Shown here piece after piece: positions 32,877-45,018 of a DNA stretch of 64,000 bases. The position numbers and the translations under genes are program-made. Every line of letters starts with the position of its first letter. Position 1 is the first letter of the stretch. This stretch comes from Hydractinia symbiolongicarpus. Its lineage: Eukaryota > Cnidaria > Hydrozoa > Anthoathecata > Hydractiniidae. The notes beneath the pieces are model-generated. The model ran no database searches, was not told where the DNA came from, and saw only the letters and a list, made by a program, of their open reading frames with translations. The stretch spans positions 24,056,501 through 24,120,500 of the forward strand of contig NC_079880.1 of the NCBI RefSeq assembly GCF_029227915.1, written 5' to 3'.

Positions 32877-34520
32877 TACCATATTAAATCAGTTAATGGG
32901 TCATTTAATCAAGGCGACAAAAAGTTTGGTGAAACTGCTGGTATTCAGTGTATGTGCAATGCTCTTCTAGCTATATGTTGGTCCCAACTCAAAAGAATTT
33001 TTGTTTGGAAATCATTTGATTTAGATAACATCTTAGAACATGGCGATGCTAATTTTAAGCAGTCAAATTTCAACAGACCCATGGCATGTTATGAGTTACC
33101 AACATCTATCAATATTGATCGTTTTCAAATTGCTATAAGTCTCTTGAGTAGTACGTCAGCTCTTTTGGGTGATGAACATTACTTCTTAGCTCATAGACAA
33201 ATGAATTCAGAAACAGTTGGTACTGGTTTAATATTTACCACAAGTGGTTACAGTGTTGCTATCATATGGGATAAAAATTACATTTATCTGTTTGACTCTC
33301 ATAGCAGGGATGAAAGTGGTCAGATTTGTCAGAATGGCTTTTCTGTTCTTTTGAAGTTAAGGAATTTTACAAACGTACAAAAGTACATTAAGGATTTGTA
33401 TCTGAATAAAATTGAAAATTCAGTTGAAACGCAGTTTGAAATGCAGTATGTACAAGTTGTAGTGAGTGAGACTGTAGCACAATCAATTAATGTTAGTATA
33501 GCCAAATCCCGTAAAACTGCTCAAAAACGAAAATATGTCAGGAAAACAAGGTTACTTGTCAAAGACTCACATGAACCTCAATCAAAAAAGAAATGTCTGG
33601 TACAAGGACGAAGCAATGGCTGAGAAAATAGAAAGGTTTAGAAGTGCTGTCAAAGAGGGACCAGTATTTATTTGTGTTGTATATCATCGTTGCCATTACA
33701 GAAGATCTGTTGTTTTTTTCTCTTCCGAAAAGTATCCTATTGATCTGCAACTCCACACTGTCTTAAGTAATGATGGAATGTCCTATATTTGTAAATCATG
33801 TCATAAAAAGCTAGTGAAATCTCAAACCCCTTCACAAGCTGTCTGGAACAAATTAGAACTATATGATTTACCAGATGATTTAAAAAATTTAAATAGGCTA
33901 GAAAGAACTTTTGTTGCGAGAAGAATATTATTTAAAAACATAGCAATTATGCCTAAAGGTCAATCTCCTAAACTGAAAGGTAGCATTTGTAATGTTCCCA
34001 TTGATTGCCAAAATGTTACTACTACATTGCCACACGGTGCAGATAGCAATGGCATATTAATGATAAAATTGAAACGGAAATTATCTTTTCGTGGGCATGT
34101 ATATTTTGAACCTGTTAATCCACAGCGTGTGAAAGCAGCTCTGTTTTATTTGAAACAGCACAATCCCCTGTATGCAGATATAGTGATTGATGAAAGTCAA
34201 ATTCCTGTATCTCTTACAAGCCTGAATGAACCTGAAGAAACAGAACATTTATCAAGTGACTCGCATAGAACCAGCATTGACCTTGAAGACATTGAAAACC
34301 CTTTAGACTTGCATGATGTTATATAATGTACCTCAAGCAGAGGATTTTAGTATAGCACCAGGCGAAGGTGAGATACCACTTTCAATGTTACAGGATCTAT
34401 ACTGTGAAGAATTAGCACACCCTCATCTATTCCCAACAGGGAAATTTGGTTACAAAGCTGAACGTGATATTAAACTGAGTCCAGTAAAGTATTTTAACCA
34501 ACGTCTTTTGAATATAGAAA
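32784..34520 (+). pseudogene. Helentron-A ORF, N-terminal half: 2A-like peptide, papain-like protease domain, DUF6570 region
   Basis: ATG at 32784 opens a hydrophobic leader ending LLCGDIEYNPGP (residues about 20-31), the DxExNPG/P motif of 2A ribosome-skipping peptides. A protease-like domain follows: FNQGDKKFGETAGIQCMCNAL (likely catalytic Cys) and YLFDSHSRDESG (likely His/Asp), in the style of C76/OTU papain-fold deubiquitinases. After a frameshift near 33595 comes YICKSCHKKL, LNRLERTFVARRILF, MPKGQSPKLKGSICNVPIDC, LKRKLSFRGHVYFEPV; a second frameshift near 34320 precedes APGEGEIPLSMLQDLYCEEL, HPHLFPTGKFGY and SPVKYFNQRLLN, the start of the Helitron Rep region. The copy is truncated there: Rep and helicase are absent. 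Confidence 0.8.
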
Positions 34521-34659
34521 TGTCCCCACTTTCAAATATATATTCTCCATTCTTCATTTTTCTTGATGTTTATGTTTATTCCATTTTCAGAAGAATAATA
34601 GGCAAAACCAACCGACCTCATTTTTTAGCTTTTATAACCGCCAAGAGCAAATAAACCAG

Positions 34660-35600
34660 CAAGTAGAACTGGAAGTTCAAAATGAGGATGTGAGTCAAGG
34701 TTTCGTTGATAATAAATTTGAGAAGGCGATCAACTTGTGAAAGAAGGTTATCGTTACTTGGAATCAATAAGAAACGTGTATCAACAACCAACAAACCAGC
34801 ACCAACAACACCAAGTACTCAAACAACAGCAGATATTGACTTTTGTTTCGCAAGCAGCATATTTTTTACCATGACACAGGCTATTTTTACCCCCACGCAT
34901 CGCAGCAGCCATTGCATATCTTTTCGCGTTTCGTTCATGTTCGAAGTTTCGAAAGTTTGGTGCGCATAATGGAAATTAAATTTAATGGCGAGCGCGCGAC
35001 AAAATCGCAGCCACCTTCCGGCGCTTTTTGCGCTTCAGCGATAAAAGCGCTGAATGGAGATATAGCTTAAAAACGGATTTCTACTAGACTACTTTTTTCG
35101 CGGAAGCGAAAAATTTCAGTCTCTATTGTTCTCTTCCATTGTGTCTGAAAAATGTCGTGTATATTGCGCAATAAATTGAAGAGAAAAATATGGAGGGAAA
35201 AAATTATTTTTCGCTTCGCGCGAAAAACGTCGCCTAGTGGAAACCCGGCTGAAAAGGCAACCTTAGCAGCAGCGCGCGCTCGAAACGAACAAATGTTATA
35301 ATTTTTTCACATATGCAAGAAACTCCGAAACGTTTACAAAGTACTTTTCTGCCTTTCTTCTTAGGTATAATTACTTGATAATTGCCCTTTCAAAAGAGCA
35401 GTTTCTTGCGCAAGGTAATATCTCAGTGTCAACCTGCTTACTTCAGAATCAAAGTGCTTCAACCACACCAAAAGGCTTTTACAAAAGATTTTTTGCATAC
35501 TGCAAACAAACATAACTTTTTCCATATATAAACATATTTACAGCCAAAAACGTTTCTAAACAGAAGACTTCATATAAAAGCGAAGTGGGCACAACATATA
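34660..35600. other. Non-coding stretch with GC-rich fold-back segments
   Basis: 34980-35240 contains GCGAGCGCGC, GGCGCTTTTTGCGCTT, TTTCGCGGAAGCGAAAAA and TTTTTCGCTTCGCGCGAAAAA hairpins, then CTAGTGGAAACCCGGCT (35226), which resembles the end of a Harbinger-type MITE. I could not place its partner end. Confidence 0.4.
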
Positions 35601-35631
35601 TACAAAAAAAACAATAAAATCTCAAACTGAA

Positions 35632-36991
35632 CTACTTGACACTTATGTTGGTAATTTTTCCATTCACATGTTCAATTGCGAAAGTTTTCGAAAGCATGAA
35701 AATTAAAAAGTCCTCATTGTCACCAATTTCAATGTCATTCGGTGAGACACCTCGAATTAAGGGACCCTCGCACTGGAACTTCTCGTTTGTTGATGAAGTG
35801 AATGACACCATTATCTTTGATTTGCACATGCTTACCAACTGCACAGCACCACAAGATTCACATTTGTGCAACTTTTTGTTCCCACTCTCTATCAGTTGTT
35901 CAGCACATTCATTGCACGACAACACTGAACACAAACTTCCATCATCAATTGAACGTATCTTGACTTCTGCACTCCCTGTCGTGGAATCCAATGTTGAAGC
36001 TAATTCTTCTTCCACTTCGGTAGAGCTTAAATCAGGAATTGATCCTTCTACTTCCTCCGCAACAGAAAGGTATGAACTTTTCAGCCTTTTTTTATTCATG
36101 AAAGTCGTGACTTGGCAGTTAACCAGCGAATAAACGTGTTTTTCTTCAAGTTTATCGACTAGGTCACCAAACATTGTCAAGATAATTGTATTGACACAAT
36201 CATCTGTGATGACATGTTCTCGTAACTTATAGGTGCCCTTGTTGTTTATCTCCCCTCGTGATACGACTCTGAATTTGATGTTGACATAGGTTGCTGGCTC
36301 AATTTCATTGATGATATCATCAATTGTGTGATACTGCCACTCGATTTTTTCATTCTTGAAAGGGACTGTTTTTGGTTTGATGGATGAAAAGTTTGTGAGT
36401 TTTACTTCCATCTTGTTGTTGCCAGTCATAACATTGGTGACCTGGCAACTGGTACCACTTTCGAAGTATTTTTCAAGTCTCCGTCGTTTCTCTGGCGAAA
36501 AACAGACAGCACGAAACTTTTCATCCTCGGTTTTGAACGTCATGTCGAAAAATTTGGTACGTGAATTACTTTTGGCTGTCTGTATTGGAGACAGTTGCAC
36601 CACATATCCTTCCAAATTTTGACCAGTTCCTTTCTCTAAATAATAAAATAAAAGATATACATCATCATGGAAAAATTATAGCTAACTACATACATACAAA
36701 AAATTATACCTAGCTATACCTAGGTAACTATCTATGCAAGTAGTAGTGGTAGAAGTAGTGTAGTAGTCACTCGTTTTATTAACTTTAAAACTACCTAAAG
36801 TTTAACACTCATGAAGGCCTTATTATCTATACAACAGCAGCACAAAACACTTCTTCGTATGCGTAGGTGAAAGTAAAGTCTGTTCTATTTTACCTGGGGT
36901 TCTAGGTTGCTTTCTAAATTGCGCCATTCTACGTTGCTTAATCACCACCACACTTTCACCAAAGAGAACATTCATACGCCATGCTGCCATT
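35632..36991 (-). CDS. RPA1-like OB-fold protein, two exons
   Basis: Exon 1 (36991 to about 36893) starts MAAWRMNVLFGES and ends at a GT donor; the acceptor TTTAG lies near 36640, joining to EKGTGQNLEGYVVQLSP. The second exon runs without a stop to 35632. It shows OB-fold features: GYVVQLSPIQTAKSNSRTKF, MFGDLVDKL, and a Cys4 zinc-ribbon (CNECAEQLIE ... KCESCGAVQ). Single-strand DNA-binding RPA-like proteins are common partners of Helentrons and are thought to protect single-stranded intermediates. The opposite strand relative to Helentron-A suggests it belonged to another copy. It is the most intact gene in the window apart from the integrase. Confidence 0.75.
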
Positions 36992-36999
36992 TTATCCAG

Positions 37000-37435
37000 A
37001 GTTTTAAATGAAGAAATAAATGCAAATCGCTCACCGCGAAAAAATCAGTAATCTAATTGGTTCGTCATGCAACAGGCATTGTCATGTTGTTTGTTGAAGC
37101 AACTTTCGTACTTCCCTTCTGGAACTTCACGACTGGCTAGAACAGTAGAAGCAACAAAGACGGTAACCGGTATCGATGGAAGCGGTTATGGCTTAAGCAA
37201 TCCCATCTATCAAAATATAAGTAATAGAATACTCATGAACATGCACATATACAGAAACGACGAGTGTTTCAAACCGTCAAGGTTTCTTGTTTTTATTTGT
37301 TTCCGGTAACAAAAATGGAAAAGAAAGAAAATAAAACATTTATATCTTAGTAGTACTTAGACCCATCTGTGCAAAAAAATAAATAAAAGTATTATAAGCC
37401 ATTTAGAAAACAGACAAAATAGATAAAACATTTAA
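37000..37435. other. Non-coding stretch
   Basis: Upstream of the RPA-like gene, likely including its promoter; no further coding support. Confidence 0.3.
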
Positions 37436-37436
37436 T

Positions 37437-37602
37437 TCCACCACCCTGTATTTCTATAGCCATCGATACAGTTTTGGACCCACAACCACCCTGCATTTTT
37501 ATAGCCGTTGATACAGTTTTGGACCCACCACCACTCGAGGATTTTTATAGCCGTCAATACAGTTTTGGACCCACCACCAGCCGTCGATACAGTTTTATCA
37601 CC
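37437..37602. repeat. Minisatellite, about 50-bp unit, four partial copies
   Basis: Units of the type TTTTTATAGCCGTTGATACA followed by GTTTTGGACCCACCACC, starting near 37440, 37490, 37540 and 37580 with small length differences. Confidence 0.85.
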
Positions 37603-37613
37603 CAAAAACTTTT

Positions 37614-38040
37614 TTAACATATGTTTAATTTTATCATTAAAGTCTTGTGGTGCCAAAGGGGTAACTCTAATTCATCAAACTGATTCTCAGCAGGGGCTTT
37701 GTCCTGTTCATCAATATTTGTGTCAGAGAGATGCACAATTGGAATTCCCTCTATCTCACAAATTTCCAAAGGTAAAACTTCTAATCTACTTTGCTCTATT
37801 ACAACGTCACTGTAATATGGGTTAGGCGTAACTAAAAAGTATTTTCCATTTAATTTTATTTCAGAACAATGATCAAAACGTGAAAAATTCTCCAAACTGC
37901 TTTATGGCATCACGGACGTCTATTTTTGGACCTTCATGCTTTGATTCAACAGTCTTTAATGCATCCTGGACACTATCCAAATAACGCGCAAAGTGTTTTA
38001 GATACTTTGTTCTCAACTTTGACGCAAATCGCCAAAAGCA
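37614..38040 (-). pseudogene. Unrecognised coding-like fragment
   Basis: Minus-strand frames read FASKLRTKYLKHFARYLDSV and ENFSRFDHCSEIKLNGKYF, then VVIEQSRLEVLPLEICEIEG and HLSDTNIDEQDKAPAE; two frames must be joined near 37890. Composition looks protein-like, but I do not recognise the family and see no start. Flanked by hairpin-repeat copy 4. Confidence 0.3.
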
Positions 38041-38165
38041 GTGATATTTTTCTTTTATATGAGCATATTCTTTAGAGGAGCAAAACCTCTAGAATTTAAA
38101 TTTTAAGACTTAAATGGCCGAGTTTATCATTGTGCGTGCACTCTGTAATTTTCATTCTAGGAATA
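38040..38165 (+). repeat. Dispersed hairpin repeat, copy 4
   Basis: The most diverged copy: TTTAGAGG-AGCAAAA-CCTCTAG stem, AAGACTTAAATGGCCGAG, ATCATT and hairpin GTGC-GT-GCAC (38132-38141). Confidence 0.65.
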
Positions 38166-38196
38166 TGCAAAAGAAATAAAACTACACGTAGACTAC

Positions 38197-38242
38197 AAAA
38201 TAAATACAATCTTCAGGTATTCCTGAAGATTGTATTTATTTT
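38197..38242. repeat. Perfect palindrome, 21-bp arms, 4-base loop
   Basis: Arm aaaataaatacaatcttcag(g) at 38197-38217, loop TATT, exact inverted arm at 38222-38242. Long enough to extrude or to give a hairpin transcript. Confidence 0.95.
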
Positions 38243-38244
38243 AT

Positions 38245-39420
38245 AGAAGCAACTGTCAAACAAAGTTTCATTCTTTGCAAACAACACAGATTTACATAAA
38301 GAGTGCTAAAAAACTAAACAGGCAAGTCAAAAAACAGTAATAACTAGGGTATAGATATATGAAGAGAGATGACAGCATTTATGCCAGAATCATAAGATAG
38401 ATCATATTGTTTTGAAAGCAAAAACAATGACACTTCTTCCATTTCATTAAGTTTTTGTGTCGATGAAGCAATCGTAAAATTTGTTCATAGCGTATGACAA
38501 GACATTTTCCTTTCACCTCTTTGTTGGCATTATTTTCTTGCATTTGATACATCGATACAGCTTTTTATTTCAGATATTTGATTCTGTACTGATAACACCA
38601 GAAGTGGCAACATTAGTAGCATCGATAGCATACTTTTAATCTTCTCTCTGATTGGTACTCAATTGGTGCACACTACTATGAGTAGTCCAAGACGATTCAC
38701 ATTGATATATTTAATCTTGACTCGAAATTCGTAGGTCGTGTATAAAAGCAGATTATCATACTTTCTCCATAGGGTAATCCTGATTAGCCAGTTTCACCAG
38801 ATACGAAGCCTTCTTTAATTGAAACGTTGTTGCTTTTATTTAAATCGTTTGAATATCACCAAGCAACAAACCACCGCGGATCGACACAACTGAATGTACA
38901 GGTAACTCATTCCTGGTTAGAAATCAAATATGGTGAATGGATGAATGTGCAACAACAAGTTTCTGAGTAATTGGAACTTTTTTTGATAGTAGCTCATTTA
39001 AAACTTCCGAATTAAAAATTTAGATCATTGGGGTTCGTTTGGTTAATACTTTGGGTCGAACTTTGGGTTGTTGATGCCTGTTGGATTGATATTATAGGTC
39101 GTTAAAGATCATTTGGATTTGCTGCAATGTTAATTTTCACAATTAAAACATTTCCGTTTCTTATAAAATTTTGTAGTATTTCTTGTGTTGACAACATTGG
39201 TAAGAAAATATTTATGTGTGGTGAAAGGGATATTTGTCTGTACAAATTTATACCTTTAACTATTTAAGAATGTGCCTATTTGCATCTCCTTATTTGTTGA
39301 TTCTTAGGGAACTTTCTGATTCCTTTCCACGTGTCGTCATACACTTTCTTTTGTTACCCATTCAAACTTGTATTAGTACAACTATAATGTAAACGTAATA
39401 AATTTTGTGTGGTAGTTGTG
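38245..39420. other. Non-coding spacer
   Basis: AT-rich; 39010-39110 contains several GGGTCG/GGGTTG repeats. No supported gene. Confidence 0.4.
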
Positions 39421-39426
39421 TGGTTG

Positions 39427-39600
39427 TGTACTGACTGGTAGCCTTGTGATGAGCATTCGCTGCCAGTGCGGGAGGTCTTGGCTTTAAACCCCAGCCGAGT
39501 CATGTCAGAGTCTATAAAAGTGTAAATCTATCCTTTCTGCTTAGCGTTCAGCATGAGAATAGGATTAATATCTTGGCTGTTGTCTACTAGACGATTGCTA
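39427..39600 (+). mobile_element. tRNA-derived SINE-like element
   Basis: The head (39431-39505) has an A-box-like TGGTAGCCTTGTGATGAGC, an anticodon-like stem TTCGC/GCGGG and a degenerate T-arm CTTGG-CTTTAAAC-CCCAG. A tail with CCTTTCTGCTTAGCGTTCAG (39533-39552) follows, of a kind I associate from memory with animal SINEs. Confidence 0.5.
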
Positions 39601-40402
39601 TGCTTGCACAACTTTGTAAGTGAATTAAATTACAAAGCGATGAGAGGTCCCTAACAATAAGGAAAGGCCGTAATTGGAGTTACAAAGTGAGACGTTATAC
39701 CACCTAAAGACACCTATGGGTATAGGAAATTGGTTTCCGAAACATCAAAGGAAATTGAAGAGGAAAGTTACCTTTCCAGAGCATTGTAGCTTCAAGTCCA
39801 AGGCCAGTGGACTAGGTGGGAGAACTATGTTAAATTCGATCTTTCCTGGAAAGACACACTAGCTTAAACCGCCAAACCTTTTAATCTTTCTGTCCCCAGT
39901 CTACATATGATGTCTTACCATCCCCAAACAATCTAAAATGTTGGAAAATAATTACTGAATCATCTTGTTTTTTGTGCCGCAAAAAAATCTGCACCTCTGC
40001 TCACATTCTGGGTGCATGTAAAATAGCTCTAGTTCAGGGAAGATATACGTTTAGGCACGATTCGGTGCTAGTGCACTTGGTTGACACTTTAAAACAATTC
40101 CTGTCAGCACTTCCACTTACCATCTCTAGGAAATGTAATTCTATGACTTTTCTTAAGGCAGGTGCTTATGTTTGTCCCAAATCAAAGACAGAGGTTACAG
40201 GTATATTGCATCTCACCAACGATTGGATAGTTGTTGCCGACACTAGTCCAAACTTTGTTTTTCCAGGGCACATTGCTGTGTCACAACTAAAGGCCCGTTT
40301 CCACTCTGGGAAATTTTCCGTGGACAGGAAAAATTTCCACGGAATTTTTTCTACCGGCATTTCCACAACGCGGGAAAATCAGAAAACGAAATCGAAAATA
40401 AA

Positions 40403-43400
40403 AATGGCTGCAATAAATAGACGCTTGCTTTTACTAATTTTGCTGCGAAAAAGATTATCTAGAGCAAGGCAAAGCAAGCAATGTTGGGTTCGTAAAATAT
40501 TTTCCGAACGTACTTTCAAAGGTGAATATCATGTCCTCATTCAAGAAATGAAATTGTTTGACCATGAGTACTTTTTTAAACAATTTCGCATGTCACCAAC
40601 CCGGTTTGAGCATTTGTTGTCACTGATTGCTCCAATTATTACGAAACTAGTCGATTAGGCCCGTGGAAAAATCCACTTAGGCAGAAAAACAATTGAAAAG
40701 TTCTGTCATTTGAATTGTGATGACATCAGCAAATATTTCAGTATATTGAATATGCCTTTTACTAAAAAAAATAATCTGAAAATGCATCAAAAGAAAGTAT
40801 ATAAGTCATAATTTAACAAAAAAGTTCTTAAAATCTAACACAAAGTATCAAATGTCAAATTGCATGAAATCCTCCCAACAAAACTTCAGACAAAATATGA
40901 AAAACAATGGCATGCAAGGTGTAAAATCTAGTTAGTAGAAAGTTACAACATTGACAGTCACAACCCAGACAGTTACGACAACAATAATAATAATGTCAGA
41001 AATAACACATATCTCAAATATGTATACATCTTATTATGTGATTATGTTGAAAACCTTCAATATTTTAATCCGAAGTGTCGAAAAGAAAGGCTTGCAACAG
41101 TAAGCACAGATCTATGAAATAAGTTCTTTACGCATTTTAAACATTGTCTTTTCCCGAAATGCTTATACAACAATACAACCTGAACAATATCAAAAAGCCA
41201 AACTTAAACAAACACAAAACACCTAAAAACAAAAAGTTAAACTTTGAAAAATCATTTATTCGGTTGCATACCATCCTCTCCCGCAAAAATATACACAAAA
41301 TGTAAAAATTAACCGGTTAACAAAACAATTTTTTGTCTAATGATCCCTACTGACTTTACCAAACATTTTAACCTGAAATGTCGAAAAAGCAATGAGCAAG
41401 GAGTAAATTTCAAATCAACAAAAATCATTATTTTGAAAACATTGTATATATATATTTTCCTTCCTTACAAAAGTTTACAATAAATGTAGAACACAAAGGT
41501 TTATGAGGAGCAAATCAAAATATGAACAAAAATCAGTTCAATTGGCATGTTCTGTATTGTCTTCAGCCATAAAATCTTCCACGAAATTGATATGAAACCC
41601 ATCAAATTCAACTCAGAAAAAGCAGTCATTTAAGTGCATACAAAAATACAACTTGTAGAATATCAAATTATTATTTTTAGTATATATATAATTGCATATG
41701 GTCCTCCCTCACAACAGTTAAATTTTTGCACTAAATTTGCAACACAAAATACAAATTCTAAATAATTCCTATGGTTTTCCTCAAAAGTTTAATCAAAATA
41801 TAAAAGATGAGAAGTGAACGACAAAATCAAAGTTTGCAGAATTTAATTATTTTGGTATATATATGTCTATTGATATATGCCCTTTATAACAATATTTCAA
41901 TCCAAAATGTGAAAAAGAAAAACAGTTTGCAATAAAATCAGTTATTCTGATGACATTGCATACACTTTTTCTCCACAAAAGTGTAAAAAAAGAATGGTTG
42001 TAGGAAATACTTCTGATTCAACAAAAATCAGTATTTGCATCTTGTACTCATTAAATATTAACCAAAATTTCAAAAAACTGTGATTTAGAACGCATTAAAT
42101 TTATAAATAGAGAGGGATCAGTCATTTCGGTATGTTGTACAGAGTCCTGCCCGGTAAGAATTTATACGAAATATAAAAAAAACACAAGTTTTTTCGGTGT
42201 TGTACTCCCTCAAAAAAGTTGAAACTTTTCTTAATTGAGACAAAATGCCATAAACAAACACATTTTAGTCAGAACATCTAGAACAACAAAAATCACTACA
42301 CTTAAGGTACCAGAATTACTACATGTTAAATAAAAATCGTTTCGTCATATTGCATGTAACCGATGTATATAAGTTTAGTTACACAAAATGTGAAAAATAC
42401 ATTATTTGCATACACAAATTGTGAAAAATACATTATTTGCTTAAAAACAGTCCTTAAACTCTTCTTAAATATTATGTAATACTTTTTTAAAAGTTGTTGT
42501 GGCTTGTTAATTTAAGCTTAAAATGTCAATTAAAATAAGTTACAGTCACATTCTTAGCAAAGACCACTAAGATTAGCTTACATGTAAAAAGCAACATAAA
42601 ACTGAAGCTAACATAAGGTAGCTACAGCAGCTAATAACTGGTCACTTAAATATAAACTGGAGACTTAGCTAGGTATAAAGAACATGGCTACATATTTATA
42701 AATTCCTAGCTACCTAGCTAGTTGTTGTTGGTGTGGTTGATGCTAGCTAGCTAACAAACATGTCTCGCATCAATAATATCATCAAAACTTTAAAAAACAT
42801 AAACAAACCTTACTGAAACCTTTCTATACTTCATTTATATACCATGCCCCTTTTTAAATGCTTTTGTAAAGATTTATTTTGAAGGCAAGAGAAGACAAAT
42901 GCTTAAAAAGGACAGCCATCTTTTTTGCAAACACAATTTCCGTTACTTTGTGCTAGAACTTCATTTAACAAACCACACACAACTCGCGGCTTTTCACGAC
43001 AAAGAAGACATATTTTTTTCGGCAACATCAAAGGAAAATGACGATATCAACTTTGCCTGTTACAGACACACAGACACACTCTCCGTATTATTATAAGAGA
43101 TGTTCATTGCGCAGGGAGGCAATTGGTCCGTCAGAAAGACTTTGTTTAACATTACGCTATCTAGTGACTAGTGATTCTCAAGTATCCATTGCATGTAGTT
43201 ATCGCGTAAGTCCGACATCAATTACTCGCATAGTTGCAGAAACGTGCGAAGCTCTTTGGACGATGTTATTGAGAGAAGGCTACTTGAAATGTCCTACAAC
43301 GAGTTAAGAGTGGAAAAAAATATCCCAAAAGTTCGAAGAATTATGGAACTTTCCAAACTGCGTATGTGCAATTGATGGTAAACACGTTATGATGCAAGCA

Positions 43401-44123
43401 CCTGCATCATCTGGCTCTACTTTTTTTTAATTATAAAAAGCATCACAGCATAGATCTGTTAGCTGTATGTAATGCCACTTACGAATTTACGCTAGTGGAC
43501 GTAGGTCAGTCAGGACGGAATAGCGATGGAGGAGTGTTTTTAAATAGTGACCTTGGAACGGCAATAAACGATCAAACGTTGGGCATTCCTAATGCAAGAA
43601 TACTTCGTGGAACTCAAGAGAATTTCCCATATGTTTTTGTGGGCGATGAAGCATTTCCCCTCAAGCGATTTATGATAAAACCATATGCTAGAAGCAATCT
43701 TAATAGCAAAGAAAGAATATGTAACTACCGCTTTTCTCGAGCACGGAGGGTTATAGAGAATTGTTTTGGAATATGCGCTTTAAGATTTCGAATCTTCCGT
43801 CGACCAATAATAAAAAAATAGAGACTGTTGTGAAAATAACAAAAGCTGTGGTGGCTCTCCATAATTATTTAATGAAACACGAATCGGCTAGTTATTGCCC
43901 CCCAGGCTACCCTGATGTAGAGGCGACAAATGGTATAACACCTGGAGAATGGCGAAGTGAAACAACAGATTGTAATGGCTTATTACCTATCGCTAACCAA
44001 GGTTCTAATAATTTTAGTAGGTCAGCAGCACAGATACGAGATCAATTTTGCACATACTTTAATTCTCCGGCTGGTTCATTAAGTTGGCAATGGGATATAG
44101 TAAATACAACTGCAGATATGTGA
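40403..44123 (+). pseudogene. Harbinger-2 transposase, split by a Helentron derivative
   Basis: The N-terminal part (40403-40646) starts MAAINRRLLLLILLRKRLS and reads to IAPIITK. After the insertion the frame resumes at 43101 with CSLRREAIGPSERLCLTLRY, then CVCAIDGKHV (Asp), YVFVGDEAFPL (Asp) and ARRVIENCFGI (Glu), ending SLSWQWDIVNTTADM. A stop (TAA) sits at 43305 before EWKKISQKFEELW, a frameshift follows GSTFF near 43427, and another occurs near 43815. The reading phase is preserved across the insertion, so it landed in a coding exon. Confidence 0.85.
40647..43100 (+). mobile_element. Non-autonomous Helentron (HINE) inserted in Harbinger-2 transposase
   Basis: The 5' end CTAGTCGATTAGGCCCGTGG with hairpin GTGG-AAAAAT-CCAC; the 3' end has ACAGACACACAGACACACT, then CCGTATTATTATAAGAGA. 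Both resemble the ends of the mini-elements at 50594-50829. The 2.45-kb interior is AT-rich and shows no gene, with a 30-bp tandem duplication (GTGAAAAATACATTATTTGC) at 42380-42440. Confidence 0.75.
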
Positions 44124-44175
44124 TAACTTTGTAATATATACATAATAAGTCTATATATATTGTATATGATGTAAC

Positions 44176-45018
44176 TTATTCTTCCTCTGTCAAGTTATAA
44201 AACAATTCACTTATCTTCATTTTCGCATATTGTTGTTTTCGGTTTGATAACTCCTTCAAAGTATGTACAAAACTAAGTAAAAACGAAGTTTCAGAATCGT
44301 TTTCAGCTTTTGAAGGAGCAACTTCCTTATTGTTGTCATCACTTAATGCTTTTATTAACAAAGCATCAACACTCCTTTGTAAATCTGCTTTTTTTTGGCA
44401 GATTTCCTTCTTAATGGCTCAACGTTCTCCTGCAAATCATCGTCAACAGTTTGACTTTCAATAGGTATGGGTACATTTGATGCAGTTTTTCGAAACAGTG
44501 AAACGTCTTTCAGGAAATCCAGCTCAGCAAAAAAATTGCAAGTGGGCAGCTTTTTGTTGCCTGCCCCTGAACGTGTCATCTTCTCTCTTCGTTGAAGCAC
44601 TTCCGATAGTTGTCACGCAACTTCTCCCATTCCTTTTTCAGATATTCCACTTAAATGAAATAAATTTCTTTAAATATATATAGCTACTATTTGCAAAAAT
44701 AAAACCCACGAAAAAATTAAGAAATATTAATTCGTGGAAATTTAAAAGTACATGTATGGCTAGACATCTAAAACTGAAAAATATTTTTTAGTTTTGTACA
44801 AACTAAGCAAAAAAGGTAGCTAGTAGCTTACCATCAATGTCTACCAGGGATCATCACAGCAGAACGAACAGGATATCGCACACGTTCTGCGGTGTTCTTA
44901 GTTGTCCAATGCTACAAATTCTCTGTTGTCGCTTCATATGCTCAAAAAATAACTTGTTTCTTATAATCATTTCGTCTTCCCTTGAAGTTTCATCACTACT
45001 AGTGTTGTTTGCCATTTT
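44176..45018 (-). pseudogene. Harbinger-2 MADF/Myb-SANT-like partner protein
   Basis: Starts at 45018 (MANNTSSDETSREDEM), a first exon to about 44831 that contains stops near its end. The later part has YLKKEWEKLRDNYRKCFNEE, a MADF hallmark, then after a frameshift near 44575 TRSGAGNKKLPTCNFFAELD and a C-terminal helical segment (SFVHTLKELSNRKQQYAKMK). The DNA-binding partner of Harbinger transposase, convergent with it. Decayed. Confidence 0.65.

Noticed and set aside
32784-33623. Calling the protease domain a herpesvirus gene insertion
   Set aside because: The C76-like Cys/His spacing also occurs in many cnidarian Helentron-like proteins, and the downstream DUF6570/Rep sequence shows a transposon context.
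35636-36622. Plus-strand frames opposite the RPA-like gene
   Set aside because: Shadows of the minus-strand gene; Ser-rich composition reflects antisense codons.
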